From the NCBI GenBank assembly GCA_024743055.1, contig JANSXH010000002.1, forward strand, positions 243,496 to 307,495: DNA of 64,000 nt, read 5' to 3'. The stretch comes from Pseudomonadota bacterium (GTDB taxonomy: Bacteria > Pseudomonadota > Alphaproteobacteria > Sneathiellales > Sneathiellaceae). Shown one piece after another: positions 42,659 through 52,092 of this stretch (position 1 is the first letter of the stretch; each line of letters starts with the position of its first letter). Under the pieces are notes generated by a model. It was not told the origin of the DNA. It searched no databases and saw nothing but the letters and a program-made list of their open reading frames with translations. The position numbers were made by a program, and so were the translations under genes.

Positions 42659-43933
42659 ATGACGTCTATGACGCCGCAAGAGATTATGGCCATGCTGGAA
42701 TCACATGCAGAATGGCTGCGCAATCCCAAAAAGGGAGAACAGGCGAATTTCAAGCATGCAGACTTTACCGGAGCCAATTTTGAGGGAGCGAAGCTTCAGA
42801 AGTCCTGCCTTTCAGGGTGCAAGCTCTCCCGTTCCATCTTTCGAGGTGCCAATCTGATCTCAGCCGATTTATATGCCGCTGATCTAACCAAAGCCGACCT
42901 TACAGACTGCCTGCTGATCCGGGCTGATCTTCGCGGCGCCGAACTAAAGGGTGCCCGTCTTAACGGTGCCAATCTTCAGGAAGCCGATTTTCGCGGCGGA
43001 TCCCTGATCCTGTCCGGCGGAGAGACCATTACCTTTCCCTCCTCGGATATGAGTGGTGCGGAAATGGAAAACGTCGTGGCTGAAAAAGCCAATCTAAACG
43101 GGGCAAACCTCTCCGGCGCTACCCTCAACAACGCCAATTTCTCCTATTCACAACTGCGCGGTGCTGACCTTAGCAATTCGGCCCTGACTAATGCCGGATT
43201 TACCGGATCTGACATGGCAGAATGTGACCTTTCCAACGCCGATCTGTCCGGTGCCGATCTTAGCAATGTGGACCTGAGCGGTGCCAAGGTAGAAGGCTGC
43301 AACTTCGAAAACGCCAACATGACAGGTGCCAAAGTCGAAAATGTCGACTTCTCCAAATCAAAAGCGGTTGCCGCAGAAGTCGCAGAAGAAGCCGAGTCCA
43401 CTCCGCTGCCTCCAAACCTTCAGGCGATCCTCAAAAAGCATTTTGCCTGGGTTGAATCAAACGGCCTGAGTGGAGAACGAGCCGATCTTTCTGGCATGGA
43501 CTTGTCCAATATGGATCTCAGTAATTGCGCCCTCAGTGGAGCGACCATGCGCGGGGCTAACCTCACGGGCACTAACTTGAGTGGAACCCAGACTGTCATG
43601 ACCGACATGTCTCAATGCCTGATGGTAGATGTGAATCTAACCGGTGCCGTGATGGAAGGGATCAATCTGTCACGATCAAACCTGAAAGGCGCCTGCCTGA
43701 AAGATACCATGATTACGGCTGTTGATCTGAAAGGTCCCAACGGTGAACCTCTGGGCAAGAAATGGCCAGCCAACTTGTCTGCGGCCGATCTGACAGATGC
43801 CAATCTTTGTGGCGCTAATCTCACGGATTCCAATCTGATTGATGCCAATTTCAAGGGCGCGGACATTACCGGCGCCGATTTTACAGGCGCCGACATGGAA
43901 GATGCGAAGTTTGACCAGAAGGTCAGCGCCTGA
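42659..43933 (+). CDS. two-module pentapeptide-repeat protein
   Basis: Long arrays of A(D/N)LxG pentapeptides, split by a non-repeat helix at about residues 240-275. Confidence 0.9.
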   Translation: MTSMTPQEIMAMLESHAEWLRNPKKGEQANFKHADFTGANFEGAKLQKSCLSGCKLSRSIFRGANLISADLYAADLTKADLTDCLLIRADLRGAELKGARLNGANLQEADFRGGSLILSGGETITFPSSDMSGAEMENVVAEKANLNGANLSGATLNNANFSYSQLRGADLSNSALTNAGFTGSDMAECDLSNADLSGADLSNVDLSGAKVEGCNFENANMTGAKVENVDFSKSKAVAAEVAEEAESTPLPPNLQAILKKHFAWVESNGLSGERADLSGMDLSNMDLSNCALSGATMRGANLTGTNLSGTQTVMTDMSQCLMVDVNLTGAVMEGINLSRSNLKGACLKDTMITAVDLKGPNGEPLGKKWPANLSAADLTDANLCGANLTDSNLIDANFKGADITGADFTGADMEDAKFDQKVSA

Positions 43934-43938
43934 GGTAA

Positions 43939-45558
43939 CTAGGCTCTATCCTCCAATATCATCTTAGCGGCCTTCTCCGCGATCATGATCACCGGAGAAT
44001 TTGTGTTTCCCGAGGTTATGGTCGGCATGATGGACGCGTCGACAATGCGAACCCCGTCAAGGCCATGAACCTTCAAACGATCGTCAACAACCGCCATTGG
44101 ATCGTTCCCCATCTTACAGGTCCCAATCGGATGGAAGATGGTCGTGGCGATATTCCCCGCTTCCCGAACTAAATCTTCGGTGTCCTGAATATGGGTCCCC
44201 GGCAGCATCTCTTCCGGCTGAAATCGTTTCACAGCCTCCGTCGCCATTAATTGGCGGGTCAGTTGGATTGATTTTGCCGCTACCTGCCGGTCCCCTTCGG
44301 TGGAAAGATAGTTCGCCTGGATGGCAGGTTGATCAGAGACATTTCGGCTTTTCAGATGAATTGATCCCCGACTTTCCGGTCGCAGATTACAGACAGAGGC
44401 TGTCACCGCCGGAAAGTTATGAAGCGGCTCTCCGAGTTTATCGGTGCTGAGGGGCTGCACATGATATTCAAGGTCCGGTGTCTCCAGGCGCGGATCGCTC
44501 TTGGCAAATATCCCCAGCTGGCTCGGCGCCATAGACAGCGGTCCTTTCTGGAACAAAAGATATTCAAGGCCCATCCCGACTTTCCCCATCAGGCTATTGG
44601 CCCGCTGATTGAGGGTTTCCCCGTTCTGGATTTTGAAAACCGTTCGGATCTGCAAATGATCCTGAAGATTTTCACCAACGCCCGGCAGTTCGTGGTGACA
44701 GTCCAGTCCAAAACCGGACAGCAGCTCGGGCTGACCAATACCGGAGAGTTCCAGGATTTTCGGACTATTGACGGCCCCAGCAGCGACGATTACCTCCCGC
44801 CCCGCCGTCGCCAGGGCTGGTTTGCCGGCGGCAGTAAATTCAACACCAGTGACTTTCGAGCCCTCCAGAATCAGGGCTTCAGTCTCAGCCTGTGTCATTA
44901 CCCGCAAATTAGGGCGACTGCGTACTGGTTTCAGAAAGGCTTTGGACGTATTCCAGCGAATACCCTTTCGCTGATTAACCTCGAAATAGCCGGAGCCTTC
45001 GTTATTGCCGGTGTTGAAATCATCAGTCTTCGGCACGCCAAGTTCCTCGGCTGCGTCGCGAAAAGCATCTAGAATTTCCCAGGACAGCCGCTGGGTTTCA
45101 ACCCGCCATTCTCCGCCAGAGCCATGCATGTCAGAAGGTCCACCGTGATAATCTTCCGATTGCCTGAAGAAGGGCAGCACATCTTCCCAACCCCAGCCGT
45201 CATTGCCAAGCTGCCGCCACTGGTCGTAATCCCGTGCCTGACCTCGCATATAGATCATGCCGTTGATAGAGGAACAGCCGCCGAGCACCTTGCCTCTCGG
45301 ATAGTCAAGAGCACGACCATTCAGACCCGGGTCAGACTCCGTCTTCATCATCCAGTCAGTGCGCGGATTGCCCATGCAAAACAGATAGCCGATGGGGATA
45401 TGGATCCAGTGATAGGCGTCAGATCCGCCTGCCTCTAGCAGCAGGACCCGGTTTGCCGGATCAGCAGACAGGCGGTTTGCCAGCACACATCCAGCGGATC
45501 CCGCGCCAATGATGATATAATCGTAGCTTCCCTCATCCTGTCTTTGCGATGCGATCAT
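43939..45558 (-). CDS. GMC family oxidoreductase (choline/alcohol dehydrogenase-like)
   Basis: DYIIIGAGSAGCVLANRLS, GKVLGGCSSINGMIYMRG, PIGTCKMG, VDASIMPTITSGNTNSPVIMIAEKAA. Confidence 0.93.
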   Translation of the reverse strand: MIASQRQDEGSYDYIIIGAGSAGCVLANRLSADPANRVLLLEAGGSDAYHWIHIPIGYLFCMGNPRTDWMMKTESDPGLNGRALDYPRGKVLGGCSSINGMIYMRGQARDYDQWRQLGNDGWGWEDVLPFFRQSEDYHGGPSDMHGSGGEWRVETQRLSWEILDAFRDAAEELGVPKTDDFNTGNNEGSGYFEVNQRKGIRWNTSKAFLKPVRSRPNLRVMTQAETEALILEGSKVTGVEFTAAGKPALATAGREVIVAAGAVNSPKILELSGIGQPELLSGFGLDCHHELPGVGENLQDHLQIRTVFKIQNGETLNQRANSLMGKVGMGLEYLLFQKGPLSMAPSQLGIFAKSDPRLETPDLEYHVQPLSTDKLGEPLHNFPAVTASVCNLRPESRGSIHLKSRNVSDQPAIQANYLSTEGDRQVAAKSIQLTRQLMATEAVKRFQPEEMLPGTHIQDTEDLVREAGNIATTIFHPIGTCKMGNDPMAVVDDRLKVHGLDGVRIVDASIMPTITSGNTNSPVIMIAEKAAKMILEDRA

Positions 45559-45786
45559 TATTCCCTCGAGTTCAGTCCGATAAGTTAACTTATCCAGCTA
45601 TACTGAATATGCAACACCCCTAGGTCACGGACCCGTAACTACCGTCTTTAACAATTGAGTAACAGTATTATCATATATATTAAGCTGTTGTGGGGTTCGG
45701 TTTCGCCGTTGGCCCATACAGAAGTAGTCATCAGCATGAAGGCATGCCGATATGCTTATGAAACTGTTTAGAAACAGGAAGAAATA

Positions 45787-45912
45787 ATGAGATTTACCAG
45801 ACGCAACTTTTTCAATCTGATTGCAGGCGCCTTCATGGCCATGGGGATATCTACAGACGCGATCCGCACCAAGGTTCGCGGGGGTTGGGTCCTCAGGGAG
45901 GATGATACGTAA
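45787..45912 (+). CDS. 41-aa twin-arginine signal microprotein
   Basis: Hand translation MRFTRRNFFNLIAGAFMAMGISTDAIRTKVRGGWVLREDDT*; RRNFF Tat motif plus hydrophobic stretch; TAA overlaps the next ATG (TAATG). Confidence 0.65.
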   Translation: MRFTRRNFFNLIAGAFMAMGISTDAIRTKVRGGWVLREDDT

Positions 45913-47339
45913 TGCGTATGGAAGTCTCCGATCTTGACAGTGCTGGCCAGTTTGATTTTTGTGTTATCGGAACGGGGCCTGCTGGAATTACGACCGCGAT
46001 GTCTCTTGCTGCAGATGGCAAACGCGTTGCTCTGCTGGAAGCAGGCCAGGAAGAATATACCGAAGAATCCCAGGATCATTACAAAGGTACGATTGTCGGC
46101 GATGAGTATCTTGACCTCGAATTTACTCATCTGAGGTATTTTGGCGGTACATCCAATCACTGGGGTGGCTGGTGCAAGACACTTGATGCCATTGATTTTG
46201 AAGGAAAAAAAGGCTTTCCCGACACCGAATGGCCAATCCGAAAGACCGACCTTGATCCCTATCTGAAACAAACGGCGGAAATTCTTGAAGTTCCATTGTT
46301 CAAACCGGACATGCCATTAGCCAACAGCGGATTTAAGAGCACGGATTTCACTTTTTCACCGCCTGTTCTCTTTGGGGAAAAATATGGCGACGCCTTGAAG
46401 GCTGATCCAAACATCGCTCTAGTGTTTGATGCTGCCTTGACGGCCTTTGACACCAATGGCGCGGCTATCACAGCCGCCAAGATCAAGGATTCTCAAGGGG
46501 CGGAATATAGTGTGCATGCCGATCGGTACATACTTGCCACTGGTGGTATCGAAAACAGCCGTCTGCTTCTCTGGGCCAACGCGCAAAGCAATGACCAGAT
46601 TGTCAAGAATACCAAATCCCTCGGCCGTTACTGGATGGAACATCCTGCCTTGCCGGTTGGCGATGTATTGATGACGACAGAATTCGCCAATTCGGTCATG
46701 CAAGATGGGATAGCCTTCATTAGTCCCTCCGCCGAGTGGATCTCGCAAAATGACGCACTCAATTGCTTGTTATATTTGGAGAGTATGACCTATAGAGGTG
46801 TTAAAGCCATGATTGCTGACGTTATGTGCGTGGCACCAGACTTTGGACGTTGGGCCTTTCAGCAGGTCAACAAATCCCTCTATTGCGGCACTAACTTTAG
46901 ATGCGGAGTTGAGCAGCTTCCGCTTGAGAAAAACCGCATAGAACTCTCTGACGAGCTGGATAGCTCCGGCATGCCGCGAACTATTCTATATTGGACTAAA
47001 GGCGAGGCAGAGTTGCAGTCATTTCGCAAGGCCGCCCGTGGATTGGCCGACTATATGGCAAAAGCCGACGTTGGGCGGGTTCATCTCAGGCCCTGGGTCC
47101 TGAGTGATGGAAGTTATCCGAAAGAATATGACGATGTCCCTGGCCACCATATGGGAGGTACCCGTATGTCTGATAACTCAAACCTCGGGGTTGTTGACAG
47201 AAACTGCAAAGTCCACGGCCAGGAAAATCTGTACGTTGCCGGCTCATCTGTCTTCACAAGCGGCGGCTATGCCAATCCGACATTTTCCATTGTTCAGTTG
47301 GCGCTAAGGCTGTCGGACCATTTGAAATCTCTTAGTTAA
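45912..47339 (+). CDS. GMC family oxidoreductase, no signal peptide
   Basis: DFCVIGTGPAGITTAMSLAADGKRVALLEAG Rossmann motif, FGGTSNHWGGWC, GHHMGGTRMS, YVAGSSVFTSGGYANPTFSIVQLALRL. Confidence 0.9.
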   Translation: MRMEVSDLDSAGQFDFCVIGTGPAGITTAMSLAADGKRVALLEAGQEEYTEESQDHYKGTIVGDEYLDLEFTHLRYFGGTSNHWGGWCKTLDAIDFEGKKGFPDTEWPIRKTDLDPYLKQTAEILEVPLFKPDMPLANSGFKSTDFTFSPPVLFGEKYGDALKADPNIALVFDAALTAFDTNGAAITAAKIKDSQGAEYSVHADRYILATGGIENSRLLLWANAQSNDQIVKNTKSLGRYWMEHPALPVGDVLMTTEFANSVMQDGIAFISPSAEWISQNDALNCLLYLESMTYRGVKAMIADVMCVAPDFGRWAFQQVNKSLYCGTNFRCGVEQLPLEKNRIELSDELDSSGMPRTILYWTKGEAELQSFRKAARGLADYMAKADVGRVHLRPWVLSDGSYPKEYDDVPGHHMGGTRMSDNSNLGVVDRNCKVHGQENLYVAGSSVFTSGGYANPTFSIVQLALRLSDHLKSLS

Positions 47340-47369
47340 TTCTGAAAACAGAGTGAGGGCTGTAACGGT

Positions 47370-47672
47370 TCAGTGGATTTTTACGTCGCCCTTGCCCTGC
47401 ACTGATTCGTAGACATGTACATGGTATCCTGCCATTGGATTACGGCCCAGATACTCTTTTAGATAATCCCGACAGGCAGTGCTGGCGTCACGGATCAGAT
47501 ACTGCCAGAGAGGTTCCATGGGGCTGGTCTTGGTATCCATATGCGGGACACTCACTGATCCTCCCCACTCCACATTGAAACCGTTCAGATAATTCTCTGC
47601 ATAGTGACGGAAGACGTCGGCTTCATCGATATTGACGCCGGCTTTATGTTCAAAGCAAAGTCGTAAGTCCAT
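47370..47672 (-). CDS. hypothetical protein
   Basis: MDLRLCFEHKAGVNIDEADVFRHYAENYLNG start internal to listed ORF. Confidence 0.6.
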   Translation of the reverse strand: MDLRLCFEHKAGVNIDEADVFRHYAENYLNGFNVEWGGSVSVPHMDTKTSPMEPLWQYLIRDASTACRDYLKEYLGRNPMAGYHVHVYESVQGKGDVKIH

Positions 47673-47768
47673 CCCAACACTCCTTAAAAGTCTGGCTGCA
47701 ATAAGGTTGCACGTGAGAGCGCATGCCAACGCTCTTCAACATAACATATATAGGGTAGATTAGGGAGA

Positions 47769-47798
47769 TGTCCCGGGCTTATATGTAAAGCCGGGACA
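47769..47798 (-). terminator. hairpin downstream of tRNA-Glu, possible terminator
   Basis: GTCCCGGGCTT...AAGCCGGGAC inverted repeat with one bulge; no strong U-run. Confidence 0.4.
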
Positions 47799-47799
47799 G

Positions 47800-47874
47800 T
47801 GGCATCCCCTAGGGGAATCGAACCCCTGTTTCCAGGATGAAAACCTGGCGTCCTAACCGCTAGACGAAGGGGAC
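47800..47874 (-). tRNA. tRNA-Glu(TTC), CCA encoded
   Basis: Reverse complement GTCCCCTTCGTCTAGCGGTTAGGACGCCAGGTTTTCATCCTGGAAACAGGGGTTCGATTCCCCTAGGGGATGCCA folds as a cloverleaf, loop TTTTCAT. Confidence 0.97.
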
Positions 47875-47978
47875 ACAAAGTGTCGCTGGAGGCAGGATTT
47901 AACGGTCTTCGCCGGACTTAGCAAGCAAAAAAATTCGCCTCTCCCGTTTTTTTGATAATTTTTTGATTTCAGGCGAAG

Positions 47979-49772
47979 TTAGGAGAGCCTGACTGCGTCT
48001 TCAATCAGCAACTGGGCAGTGGTTGTTCCGCGCCAGCTATTGGCCCGCAAATGGCCTGCAATATGAAAACTGGCGCCCTGATGAGCCAGCAAGGTATCTC
48101 CAAGCGGCGTCTCGAGAGAACGAAAACAAATGCCAGTCAAGCGGCTCTTTCCGTCCCGTCCAGTCAGGATGCATCGCACATGATTTTCCCCAACGATGCT
48201 TGCTTGAACCAGCCGCACATGGGTCAATGCAAATCTGGGCTCCGGGTTGCCAGCGCCATAGGGTCCGGCTTGTTCTAGCATGGAGATCAGGTCCATATTC
48301 GCACCTTCCACAGACATCGCCCCATCCAGGCCAAGGCTGGCAGTTCGTCCTGCTTCAGCCACGTCCGACGATAGTCTTGATTTCAGGAATTCGCGCAACT
48401 CATCAATCTTGTCTCTTGCGACGGTGAGGCCTGCAGCCATCGCATGGCCGCCGCCCGCGAGAATAAGCTCTGAGTGTCGCGCAGCCCCGATCGCCGCCCC
48501 CATATCGACCCCGGCAACAGATCGACCGGAGCCTTTCCCTTCTTCTCCATCAAGGGCAATGACAATGGCAGGTCGCTGATAGCTGTCCTTGATACGGCTG
48601 GCAACAATACCGATAACCCCAGGATGCCACCCCTCCCCGGCGACAATGACCACCGGATCCTTTGCCAGTCCTGACTGCTCGACCAGGTTCATGGCTTCTT
48701 CCTGAACCTGCGCTTCGATGGTTTTTCTATCCTTGTTGAAACCGTCAAGGTAAGAAGCTAGTTTACGGCATTCCTCCGGATCCTCACTCGCCAGCAGTTG
48801 CGGCCCGTATTCCGGCTTTCCGACCCGTCCCCCGGCATTAACCCGCGGCCCCAGCAGGAAGCCCACATGATAGGTTCCAGGAGCCTCATCAAGCCCGGAG
48901 ACGTCGGCAAGGGCAGCAAGTCCCGGATTACCGCGGCGGGCCATAACCTTTAGGCCTTGCGAGACAAAAGCCCGGTTCAGGCCTTTTAAGGGAACCACAT
49001 CACAAACTGTCCCAAGGGCCACAAGATCAAGCCAGTGACGCGGGTCTGGCTCCGGGCGTTGATCGCCATACCAACCTGCTTCCCGCAAGGCTCTGTTGAC
49101 GGCAACGACCAGCAGGAATGCCACGCCAACGGCGGCAAGATAGGTAAATTCCTGGCTCTCATCATGACGTTTGGGATTGACCACGGCTACGGCTTCTGGG
49201 AGCCGGGTTTCCGCCTGGTGATGATCAACGACAATCACATCCAGACCAATTTCTTTGGCATGAGCCAGGACATCAAAGGAAACAATACCGCAATCCACCG
49301 TGACGACCAGGTCTATGTCTTGCGCCTTGAGGCTTTCCATGGCCGCCTTGTTGGGGCCATATCCTTCCTTGATCCGATCGGGAATATAAATCTCCACCGG
49401 ATGATTGATGGCATTGAAAAATCGTTTGAGAAGCCCCGAAGAGGTGGCGCCATCAACGTCATAGTCGCCAAACACCGCAATATTCTCGCGGGTCCGAACA
49501 GCGTCGGCAAGACGCTCCGCAGCCTTATCCATGTCTTTAAAGGAAGACGGGTTGGGAAGAAGATGACGGAGTGTCGGCGTTAGATACTGCTCCGCCTCCT
49601 CAAGTGATACATCCCGGCCCGCCATAACCCGCCCGACGATCTCTGGCACGCCAAGCCGCTGGGAGATAGCAAGACCGAGGCGCTCATTGGTGCTGCGCAA
49701 ACGCCAGCGGCGATCCTTGAGGGATTTCTCAACATCTAAAAATGCGGGTTCGGTCGAAAGATCCGGATCCAT
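47979..49772 (-). CDS. recJ: single-stranded-DNA-specific exonuclease RecJ
   Basis: IAVFGDYDVDGATSSGLLKRF, VTVDCGIVSFD, VVDHHQAE, LGPRVNAGGRVG. Confidence 0.96.
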   Translation of the reverse strand: MDPDLSTEPAFLDVEKSLKDRRWRLRSTNERLGLAISQRLGVPEIVGRVMAGRDVSLEEAEQYLTPTLRHLLPNPSSFKDMDKAAERLADAVRTRENIAVFGDYDVDGATSSGLLKRFFNAINHPVEIYIPDRIKEGYGPNKAAMESLKAQDIDLVVTVDCGIVSFDVLAHAKEIGLDVIVVDHHQAETRLPEAVAVVNPKRHDESQEFTYLAAVGVAFLLVVAVNRALREAGWYGDQRPEPDPRHWLDLVALGTVCDVVPLKGLNRAFVSQGLKVMARRGNPGLAALADVSGLDEAPGTYHVGFLLGPRVNAGGRVGKPEYGPQLLASEDPEECRKLASYLDGFNKDRKTIEAQVQEEAMNLVEQSGLAKDPVVIVAGEGWHPGVIGIVASRIKDSYQRPAIVIALDGEEGKGSGRSVAGVDMGAAIGAARHSELILAGGGHAMAAGLTVARDKIDELREFLKSRLSSDVAEAGRTASLGLDGAMSVEGANMDLISMLEQAGPYGAGNPEPRFALTHVRLVQASIVGENHVRCILTGRDGKSRLTGICFRSLETPLGDTLLAHQGASFHIAGHLRANSWRGTTTAQLLIEDAVRLS

Positions 49773-49780
49773 GCGCTCAG

Positions 49781-50740
49781 CTACCTGACCCGGTGATCTC
49801 CACGAATGTAGCGAACAGTCCCCGAATAGGAGCGCATGACAATAGTCTCCGTATAGACCCGATCGCCCTTCTGGCGAACGCCTTTCAGCATCGACCCGTC
49901 GGTCACGCCGGTGGCCGCGAAAATAACGTTTCCGGCTGCCAGTTCTTCTAGGTTATACGTGCGATGGAGGTCTTCAATCCCCCACTTGGCCGCCCGGGCA
50001 CGCTCATCATCATTTCTGAAAACCAGGCGTCCCTGCATTTGCCCGCCAATACAGCGCAGAGCCGCGGCGGCAAGAACGCCTTCAGGTGCACCGCCCGTAC
50101 CCACATACATGTCAATCCCGGTTTCCGGATCCGCTGTCGCCATAACACCGGCGACATCGCCATCAGAGATCAGTTGAATACGGGCGCCGGTTTCGCGGAT
50201 ATCCGCAATGATATTTGCATGGCGGGGTCGGTCGAGGACACAAGCCATTGTCTGATTTACCGGAACACCTTTTGCGTCAGCAATTGCCCGCAGATTTTCT
50301 CCAGGAGATTTATCGAGATCAATGATCCCTTTTTCATAACCACCACCAACGGCGATTTTTTCCATATAAGTATCTGGCGCGTTCAAGAAATTGCCTTGCT
50401 CTGCGAAAGCGATAACGGCAAGAGCGTTCGGCCCCCCTTTTGCCGTGAGGGTCGTTCCCTCCAGTGGATCAAGGGCGATATCGATTTTCGGACCATTTCC
50501 ATTGCCGACCTTTTCACCAATATAGAGCATCGGAGCTTCGTCCCGCTCCCCTTCCCCGATCACAATCGTCCCGTCAATATCGAGCTTGTTGAGAGCCGTC
50601 CGCATGGCATCAACCGCTGCCTGGTCAGCTGCCTTCTCATCCCCAAGGCCGACAAGGTTACAAGCTGCCCTGGCCGCAGCTTCAGTTACGCGTACGACTT
50701 CCAGGGTGAGGTTTTTGTCTGTTGACGGTGAATTAGCCAT
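49781..50740 (-). CDS. glpX: class II fructose-1,6-bisphosphatase
   Basis: TIVIGEGERDEAPMLYIGEKVGNG, DIALDPLEGTTLTAKG, GTGGAPEGVLAAAALRCIGGQMQGRL. Confidence 0.95.
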   Translation of the reverse strand: MANSPSTDKNLTLEVVRVTEAAARAACNLVGLGDEKAADQAAVDAMRTALNKLDIDGTIVIGEGERDEAPMLYIGEKVGNGNGPKIDIALDPLEGTTLTAKGGPNALAVIAFAEQGNFLNAPDTYMEKIAVGGGYEKGIIDLDKSPGENLRAIADAKGVPVNQTMACVLDRPRHANIIADIRETGARIQLISDGDVAGVMATADPETGIDMYVGTGGAPEGVLAAAALRCIGGQMQGRLVFRNDDERARAAKWGIEDLHRTYNLEELAAGNVIFAATGVTDGSMLKGVRQKGDRVYTETIVMRSYSGTVRYIRGDHRVR

Positions 50741-50793
50741 GTTTTCTCTTTCGTTCCAATTTTGGCAGAGGGCGCCCCCTGCACTCGCACAAA

Positions 50794-52092
50794 TTACAGT
50801 GATACAATACGGATCATGCGTGGTCTTGCGACACTATGATCAAATTTTTCGATTTTCGCCAGTGCCCTGACCAGAGAAGCCTCTTTTACTTCATGGGTAA
50901 CAAGGATCACCGGTACAGCTTCCTGCTCAGATCGACCTCGTTGCAGCAGGCTTTCGATTGAGATGTCTTCGTCCCGAAATACTGCTGACACATCAGCGAT
51001 CACGCCAGGTTTGTCATAGACAGTCAGACAGACATAATAGCATCCGACATGGTCTTCTATGGATACGCTGGGGATAGGCTTCATCTTGACAACAGGAACA
51101 CCAAAGGTTGGTGTTAGTCGTCCGGCAGCAATATCGATGACATCTGCAATCACCGCCGATGCCGTCGGTCCCTCACCTGCGCCGCGCCCAACATATACAG
51201 TGCTATCCACTGAATCGCCTTCTGCAACAACAGCGTTAAAAACACCTGAGACATTGGCAATAGAGGTGTCTTTGCGAACCATGCAGGGATGAACCCGTTG
51301 CTCGATCCCCTTATCGGTCCGACGGGCAACACCAAGTAGCTTTATCCGATATCCCAGTTCTGTCGCATAAGAAATGTCGTCTGCAGTTACAGAGGTTATG
51401 CCCTCAATATAGACTTTGTCGAAATCAACAGGTGTCGCATAAGCGAGACTGGTCAGGATTGCCAGTTTATGGGCAGCATCGACGCCGTCAATATCGAAGC
51501 TAGGATCTGCTTCAGCATAGCCAAGGTCCTGCGCTTCTTTCAGAATACTCTCAAACTCACCCCCGGTTTCTTCCATTTCCGTCAGGATGTAATTGCAGGT
51601 GCCGTTGAGAATGCCATAGACCCGGCTGATAGCGTTGCCGCTTAAGCCTTCGCGCAAAGCTTTGACGATGGGAATGCCGCCGGCGACAGCCGCCTCATAA
51701 GCAATGGTGACGTTGTGTGCCTCAGCCTGTTCGGCAAGCGCCGTTCCGTGAACAGCAAGAAGGGCTTTATTCGCGGTTACTACTGATTTCCCGGCTTCAA
51801 GTGCCTTCTCACAGAGGTCCTTGGCAATCCCGTCGCTGCCACCGATGAGCTCCAGAATAATATCGACATTATTGTCGGTTGCCATATCTGAAGCGTTTTC
51901 GTACCAGGTCATTCCATCCAGGGAAACACCCCGATCCTTGGTTCTGTCTCGGCTGGAAACAGCTGTGACTTCAAGTTTCACACCGGATCGTGACTCTAGT
52001 AAACCTCCATGTGCCTCAAGTATCTTCAAGACACCCACACCAACCGTGCCGAGACCGGCAACTCCTATTTTTACTGATTCAACCACAATCAA
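50794..52092 (-). CDS. hom: homoserine dehydrogenase with C-terminal ACT domain
   Basis: VKIGVAGLGTVGVGVLKIL, VVTANKALLAVHG, GILNGTCNYILTEM, DPSFDIDGVDAAHKLAIL. Confidence 0.95.
   Translation of the reverse strand: MIVVESVKIGVAGLGTVGVGVLKILEAHGGLLESRSGVKLEVTAVSSRDRTKDRGVSLDGMTWYENASDMATDNNVDIILELIGGSDGIAKDLCEKALEAGKSVVTANKALLAVHGTALAEQAEAHNVTIAYEAAVAGGIPIVKALREGLSGNAISRVYGILNGTCNYILTEMEETGGEFESILKEAQDLGYAEADPSFDIDGVDAAHKLAILTSLAYATPVDFDKVYIEGITSVTADDISYATELGYRIKLLGVARRTDKGIEQRVHPCMVRKDTSIANVSGVFNAVVAEGDSVDSTVYVGRGAGEGPTASAVIADVIDIAAGRLTPTFGVPVVKMKPIPSVSIEDHVGCYYVCLTVYDKPGVIADVSAVFRDEDISIESLLQRGRSEQEAVPVILVTHEVKEASLVRALAKIEKFDHSVARPRMIRIVSL

Noticed and set aside
43144-43896. Minus-strand ORFs with repeated RSAPxRSA patterns
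   Set aside because: Antisense reading of the pentapeptide repeats
44419-45072. 217-aa plus-strand ORF opposite the GMC oxidoreductase
   Set aside because: Antisense to well-conserved GMC motifs
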